A stretch of DNA of 36,974 nt from positions 1 through 36,974 of the forward strand of contig CAJTUC010000035.1 of the NCBI GenBank assembly GCA_910579395.1, given 5' to 3'. The notes below the pieces were generated by a model, which worked only from the letters and a program-made list of their open reading frames with translations, was not told the DNA's origin and made no database searches. Source of the DNA: an uncultured Lachnospiraceae bacterium. Its GTDB lineage: Bacteria; Bacillota; Clostridia; Lachnospirales; Lachnospiraceae. Positions 33,111 to 36,974 of this stretch are shown piece by piece (the stretch's first letter is position 1; each line of letters starts with the position of its first letter). A program made the translations under genes and the position numbers.

Positions 33111-33300
33111 GGTGAGAAGAATTTCTAACACTCGCAGCAGAGGCTGCTTCATGAAGCAATTCTACGATTTGCCGTAGGCAAATCTTTCTCACCCGGAAGA
33201 ATGCCCGAAATGCGGGCATTCATCATCCAGATTTGAGATTCCGTAAAGCGGAATCATGGAGGTTAGGGTGAGAAGAACGTCCAAAATGCGGTGTTCTTCC
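33110..33300. repeat. Cluster of short palindromes between convergent genes
   Basis: GGGTGAG (33110-33116) pairs with CTCACCC (33188-33194), enclosing GCAGC/GCTGC, GCTTCATGAAGC and GATTTGCC/GGCAAATC (33166-33184). GAATGCCCG/CGGGCATTC (33199-33221), GATTCCG/CGGAATC (33237-33255) and GAAGAAC/GTTCTTC (about 33272-33299) follow. TAGGGTGAGAAGAA is repeated directly at 33108 and near 33263. It separates the small acidic gene from the convergent HAD gene. It may terminate both transcripts, although T-runs are poor. Confidence 0.6.
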
Positions 33301-33313
33301 AATGGTTCAGGAG

Positions 33314-34117
33314 TTAGAGCACGGATTTCATAAATTCAGCGAGCCCGTCGTGGTCATTATCCTTTGCGGTGATGACATCGGCGGCTTCCTTGACTTCGGG
33401 CGCAGCATTTTGCATGGCGATACCGCAGCCGGCTTCACGAATCATGGAGATATCGTTGTCGGCATCTCCTGCCGCAAAAGCGTCTGTCAGAGGAATCTGG
33501 AAATAATCGCAGACAAAGCGCACGGAGCTGCCTTTTCCGGCGTCTTTGTGAAAAAGCTCCAGATAGAAGTCATTGGAGAAGATATATTGAATCTTGTCGG
33601 CGGCCCAGTCTGCGATGTGTTCACAGAAAGCGGTCAGCCTGTCATGGTCTTTTAGATGGATTGCCAGCATTTTCAGAGGGCCATTGGTCAGGACGGAAGC
33701 ATAGTCTTCTGCAAGAAGCAGTGGCAGATGAACCCGTCTGCGGTAAAATCGGATTTCTTCATCTTCCGCGGCAGTGACGATGGCATCGTCCGTATAAGTC
33801 TGAATGTGAAGCTGAAATGCCTCGGCTTGTGCCTGCAGGTAGGCTACCTGCGCAAGCGATAGCCTTTTTTCCTGAATCGGTGTCTTACTGTCACAGTCAT
33901 AGACCAGCGTGCCGTTGCTCGCGGAGATCAGAACACCCGGATAATTAAGCCCGGCCTGCTCTTTGACTTCCAGAATACTCGGAAGGGGGCGCCCGGAAGT
34001 AAGGACCAGTTTATTGCCGGCGTGGATGAAGTCATCGAGGAATGCTTTTGTATTTCTCGATACCATGCTTTGGTTATTCAATAATGTTCCGTCCAGATCA
34101 GTAAATAATATTTTCAT
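33314..34117 (-). CDS. Cof-type HAD-IIB phosphatase
   Basis: This 267-residue cytoplasmic HAD hydrolase has the catalytic pair in LFTDLDGTLL (Asp7 and Asp9), motif II in LVLTSGRPLPSI, a C2B cap domain in the middle, and motifs III/IV in DAFAAGDADNDISMIREAGCGIAMQNA. Cof-type enzymes dephosphorylate sugar phosphates, FMN or other small phosphates, and the substrate here cannot be named. AAGGA lies upstream of the ATG. It follows the PHP gene by about 100 bp on the same strand. A short stem (ATACTGCA/TGCAGTAT, about 34185-34215) lies in that gap. Confidence 0.9.
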   Translation of the reverse strand: MKILFTDLDGTLLNNQSMVSRNTKAFLDDFIHAGNKLVLTSGRPLPSILEVKEQAGLNYPGVLISASNGTLVYDCDSKTPIQEKRLSLAQVAYLQAQAEAFQLHIQTYTDDAIVTAAEDEEIRFYRRRVHLPLLLAEDYASVLTNGPLKMLAIHLKDHDRLTAFCEHIADWAADKIQYIFSNDFYLELFHKDAGKGSSVRFVCDYFQIPLTDAFAAGDADNDISMIREAGCGIAMQNAAPEVKEAADVITAKDNDHDGLAEFMKSVL

Positions 34118-34219
34118 ATGATAACCGAATCCTTTTTCAGATATTATTTGTCCGGCTGTTCGGGCAGATTTCCTGAGTCATTCCATACTGCATGAATCAT
34201 TTTGTATCCGTGCAGTATA

Positions 34220-35065
34220 TCATATCTTTGCGGCTTTCCGTATGTTATCCAGAAATTCTTCCGGTACGAACAGTTTTCCGTAGCCCACAGCCAAGTCCAG
34301 CCCTGGTTTTGTTTTGCCGTGGAAATCCGAGCCGCCGCTCGGCAGCAGGCCGTATTTTTCGGCCAGCCGGAACATATCCCGTTCCTCCTGCCGTTCGTAA
34401 GTGCTGTATATCGCTTCGATGCCGATGAGGCCGGCCTGCTTCAGCGTATACACGAGCGTATCCAGACGGTCTTTTCCCATATGGTATAGAGGCGGGTGGG
34501 CGAGAATCGGAACGCCGCCGTTTTGCAGGATCAGTTCGACTGCCTGTGACGGTGTGACTTTTTCACGCGGTACGAAATATTTGCAGTGGTCGCCGACATA
34601 TTGTGCGAAAGCATCGGCATAACTCGTCACATAGCCGTGGTTCTTCAAATAAACCGCATAATGTGCCCTTGTGATGACCGCATCCGGGTTCTCTTCGCAT
34701 AATTTTTCATAGGTGATATCGATGCCGGCTTCCTGCAGATTCCGGCACATCCTGATATTGCGCGTCGTGCGGGAATCCACGAAGGCTTGTATTTTTGCCT
34801 GAAAAGAGGGTTCTTTATAATGAAGATAAAGACCGACAATGTGAATGTCTTTTCCCTCATATTCGGTGGAAAATTCGATGCCCGGAATGACTTCGATCGG
34901 TTTGTCCGCCGCATAGGAAATCGCTTCGTCGAGACCGTCCGTCGTGTCGTGGTCGGTCAGGGCAAAAGCGGAAAGTTCCTTTTCCAAGGCATAGTCTACT
35001 AATTGTGCGGGCGTAAATGTGCCGTCCGATTTGTTGGAGTGTACATGCAGGTCAACTCTGTTCAT
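34220..35065 (-). CDS. PHP-domain phosphoesterase (RNase AM/YciV-like)
   Basis: This 281-residue metal-dependent phosphoesterase has PHP motifs VDLHVHSNKSDGT (His7, His9), ALTDHDTTDG (about 36-45), IPGIEFSTEY, and the later ILAHPPLYH and GGSDFHGKTKPG. Related proteins (YciV/TrpH) hydrolyse 3',5'-nucleoside bisphosphates and short RNA 5' ends, so a role in nucleotide or RNA turnover is likely but unproven. Its ATG overlaps the stop codon of the ABC-F gene by one base (TGATG), showing translational coupling. Confidence 0.88.
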   Translation of the reverse strand: MNRVDLHVHSNKSDGTFTPAQLVDYALEKELSAFALTDHDTTDGLDEAISYAADKPIEVIPGIEFSTEYEGKDIHIVGLYLHYKEPSFQAKIQAFVDSRTTRNIRMCRNLQEAGIDITYEKLCEENPDAVITRAHYAVYLKNHGYVTSYADAFAQYVGDHCKYFVPREKVTPSQAVELILQNGGVPILAHPPLYHMGKDRLDTLVYTLKQAGLIGIEAIYSTYERQEERDMFRLAEKYGLLPSGGSDFHGKTKPGLDLAVGYGKLFVPEEFLDNIRKAAKI

Positions 35066-36702
35066 CAGTCCTCTTCTTCCGTTGCAGTACTCGTATAAAC
35101 GGTACGTTTTCTCGCCATTTCATCGCTTTCGAGATACTCGTCATAAGTCGTAATTTTGTCAATGATCGTGCCGTCGGGCAGGATTTCTATGATGCGGTTA
35201 GCCGTCGTCTGTACGACCTGATGGTCATGGCAGGAAAAAAGTTCTACGCCCTTGAACTTGATCATGCCTTCGTTGAGGGCGGTTATGGCCTCCATATCCA
35301 AATGGTTTGTCGGCTCGTCGAAAATCAGGCAGTTCGCGCCGCTGATCATCATCTTGGAGAGCAGACAGCGGACTTTTTCACCACCGGAGAGAACCTTTAC
35401 TTTCTTAACGCCATCGTCGCCGGCAAAAAGCATACGGCCGAGGAAGCCGCGGACATAGGTGATATCTTTGACAGGAGAGTAGCCCATCAGCCAGTCGCTG
35501 ATCGTATAGTCGTTGTCGAATTCCGCTGTGTTATCCTTCGGGAAATAGGCCTGAGATGTGGTGACACCCCATTTGTAAGTCCCTTCATCAGGTTCCATTT
35601 CTCCGGTCAGAATCTTGAACAGAGTCGTTTTGGCGAGCTCGTTTCCGCCGACAAAAGCAATTTTATCGTCATGGCCGACGATAAAGGAGATATTGTCCAG
35701 CACTTTTTCACCGTTGATCGTCTTGCTGATGCCTTCTACCGTCAGCACTTCGTTGCCGATTTCGCGTTCCGGCCTGAAATCGATATAAGGATATTTCCGG
35801 CTGGAAGGTTTGATATCATCCAGCTCGATTTTTTCGAGTGCCCTTTTTCTCGAAGTCGCCTGCTTGGATTTGGAAGCATTGGCGGAGAAACGGGAGATAA
35901 ATTCCTGTAATTCTTTGATTTGTTCTTCTTTTTTCTTATTGGCTTCTTTGCGCTGTTTGATGATCAGCTGACTGGATTCATACCAGAAATCGTAGTTGCC
36001 GGCATATAACTGGATTTTGCCGTAATCGATATCCGCCGTATGGGTGCATACTTTGTTCAGAAAATAACGGTCGTGGGAAACGACGATGACCGTATTTTCG
36101 AAATTGATCAGAAATTCTTCCAGCCACGCGATGGCATCCAGGTCCAAATGGTTCGTCGGCTCGTCTAAAAGCAGGATATCCGGATTGCCGAACAGCGCCT
36201 TTGCGAGCAGGACTTTTACCTTTGCATTACCATCTAAGCTGCTCATCATGCTGTAATGTAAATCGGTGTCGATGCCGAGACCGTTTAACAGCATGGCGGC
36301 GTTGGATTCTGCGTCCCAGCCGTCCATTTCCGCGAACTCAGCCTCTAATTCGCTGGCGCGGATACCGTCTTCATCGGAGAAATCTTCTTTGGCATAAATA
36401 GCGTCTTTTTCCTTCATGATCTGGTACAGGCGCTCATTTCCCATGATAACGACATCCATGACCGGATAAGCGTCATATTTGAAATGATCCTGTTCCAGAA
36501 CAGAAAGCCGCTGTCCGGGGGTGATGGCGATATCGCCGTTCGTCGTGTCCAGTGAACCAGACAGGATTTTCAGAAAAGTGGATTTGCCGGCGCCGTTTGC
36601 CCCGATTAGGCCATAACAGTTCCCCTCCGTAAATTTGATGTTGACATCTTCAAAGAGTGCTTTTTTGCCCACTCTATACGTTACATTGTTTGCACTAATC
36701 AT
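35065..36702 (-). CDS. ABC-F family ATPase (YbiT/YkpA-like)
   Basis: This is a 545-residue soluble protein with two ABC domains and no membrane part. ABC-F proteins act on the ribosome during translation. Domain 1 has Walker A GANGAGKST (residues 34-42), a second LLDEPTNHLD and SHDRYFLNKVC. The linker contains basic helices (SKQATSRKRALEKIELDDIKP). Domain 2 has GGNELAKTT in place of a standard Walker A, then LSGGEKVRCLLSK, IFDEPTNHLD and SCHDHQVV. The ATG at 36702 follows AGAGG. The open frame extends back into element C, but that part is not homologous to the family. It is coupled to the PHP gene downstream. Confidence 0.93.
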   Translation of the reverse strand: MISANNVTYRVGKKALFEDVNIKFTEGNCYGLIGANGAGKSTFLKILSGSLDTTNGDIAITPGQRLSVLEQDHFKYDAYPVMDVVIMGNERLYQIMKEKDAIYAKEDFSDEDGIRASELEAEFAEMDGWDAESNAAMLLNGLGIDTDLHYSMMSSLDGNAKVKVLLAKALFGNPDILLLDEPTNHLDLDAIAWLEEFLINFENTVIVVSHDRYFLNKVCTHTADIDYGKIQLYAGNYDFWYESSQLIIKQRKEANKKKEEQIKELQEFISRFSANASKSKQATSRKRALEKIELDDIKPSSRKYPYIDFRPEREIGNEVLTVEGISKTINGEKVLDNISFIVGHDDKIAFVGGNELAKTTLFKILTGEMEPDEGTYKWGVTTSQAYFPKDNTAEFDNDYTISDWLMGYSPVKDITYVRGFLGRMLFAGDDGVKKVKVLSGGEKVRCLLSKMMISGANCLIFDEPTNHLDMEAITALNEGMIKFKGVELFSCHDHQVVQTTANRIIEILPDGTIIDKITTYDEYLESDEMARKRTVYTSTATEEED

Positions 36703-36722
36703 GTTTAAAACCTCTGTTTTCC

Positions 36723-36906
36723 AAGTTACGCTCCGGTCTCCGGGCAGGCAGGACAGAGTTCCATTGGAGACACGCTTGCGCTCCGCGAAAAGCAGCAACG
36801 GTACTAAGTTCAAAAGCAACAAGCTGCTTTTGAACTAAGAACCGGCGCTTTTCCAGGGTCTCCGCAGGAACTCTGTCCTGCCTGCCCGGAGACCGGAGCG
36901 TAACTT
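36723..36906. repeat. Foldback element C in the leader of the ABC-F gene
   Basis: This 184-bp inverted repeat has perfectly complementary 40-base arms (36723-36762 and 36867-36906), with the conserved block CACGCTTGCGCTCCGCG at 36771-36787. At the tip, AGTTCAAAAGCA pairs with TGCTTTTGAACT. The core matches element A in the same orientation; the arms do not match A or B. TTCC occurs on both flanks. It lies between the promoter at 36943-36970 and the ABC-F start, so it should be transcribed. Confidence 0.75.
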
Positions 36907-36942
36907 TTCCTAATTATATTTTGGTTGACAGTCACTTCCTAT

Positions 36943-36970
36943 ATTATACATAAAAAAGATGCTTTTTCAA
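36943..36970 (-). promoter_or_regulatory. Promoter of the ABC-F operon
   Basis: On the minus strand, TTGAAA (36970-36965) and the consensus TATAAT (36948-36943) are 16 bp apart. The predicted transcription start near 36936 gives a leader of about 230 nt that contains all of element C. Confidence 0.7.
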
Positions 36971-36974
36971 GAAA

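Noticed and set aside
33110..33300. CRISPR array
   Set aside because: The palindromes differ in sequence and spacing, and there are no regular repeats, spacers or cas genes.
33302..33655. 117-residue plus-strand ORF
   Set aside because: It is antisense to the well-supported HAD phosphatase and has no family features.
36703..36822. 40-residue N-terminal extension of the ABC-F protein
   Set aside because: It begins with TTG inside foldback element C and is not homologous to ABC-F proteins. The ATG at 36702 has a proper ribosome binding site.
1..36974. tRNA, rRNA, prophage or transposase genes
   Set aside because: None was recognised on either strand. The foldback elements carry no transposase.

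Overview
The window looks like chromosomal core from a Gram-positive anaerobe of the Clostridia, most likely Lachnospiraceae. The evidence is the gene order rimP-nusA-rnpM-ylxQ-infB-rbfA-nrnA-truB-ribF, strong AGGAGG-type ribosome binding sites, sigma-A promoters with 16-18 bp spacers, a pyrB-pyrI pair with a zinc-binding PyrI, a free-standing glycyl-radical domain protein, and moderate GC content. I see no prophage, rRNA, tRNA or CRISPR array. The placement is inferred from gene content and not from a database search.

Layout, plus strand unless stated. 1-9034: the translation/RNA operon, driven by a promoter at 118-146. 9130-10911: a Na/phosphate cotransporter with its own promoter and terminator. 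11056-12514: a secreted SH3-NlpC/P60 cell-wall hydrolase with a consensus promoter and a perfect WalR-type box. 12548-15365: rpsO and pnp, with a structured rpsO leader. 15391-15818 (minus): a stand-alone glycyl-radical protein. 15911-16617: a small alarmone synthetase. 16674-18043 (minus): pyrB-pyrI. 18333-18875 (minus): a nitroreductase. 19011-19943: a PH-domain protein and, convergent to it, a four-helix membrane protein. 19986-24197: a folate operon, folC-folE-folP-folBK plus a GNAT acetyltransferase. 24392-25432 (minus): a membrane-anchored DUF5050 protein. 25491-32799: pheA, a DUF815 ATPase, ppx/gppA, ppk1 and maf. 32853-33110: a small acidic protein. 33314-36702 (minus): a HAD phosphatase, a PHP phosphoesterase and an ABC-F ATPase.

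The genes serve translation and RNA turnover (rimP, infB, rbfA, pnp, nrnA, truB), nucleotide and cofactor supply (ribF, fol genes, pyrBI), phosphate and polyphosphate handling (Na/Pi carrier, ppx, ppk1), alarmone signalling and envelope maintenance.

The most unusual feature is a family of long foldback (inverted-repeat) elements of about 170-210 bp: A at 25542-25731, B at 26894-27061, C at 36723-36906, and a more distant relative, D, at 18073-18282. Each of A-C has outer arms of about 38-43 bp that match perfectly or nearly so within the copy but differ strongly between copies, around a conserved asymmetric core. All four lie just upstream of a start codon: pheA, the DUF815 gene, the ABC-F gene and pyrB. 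At least C, and probably A, falls between a promoter and its gene, so it would be transcribed as a leader. A and B bracket pheA in opposite orientations. D is flanked by a 12-bp direct repeat. A separate class of short palindromes is clustered in several intergenic gaps, most densely at 33110-33300.
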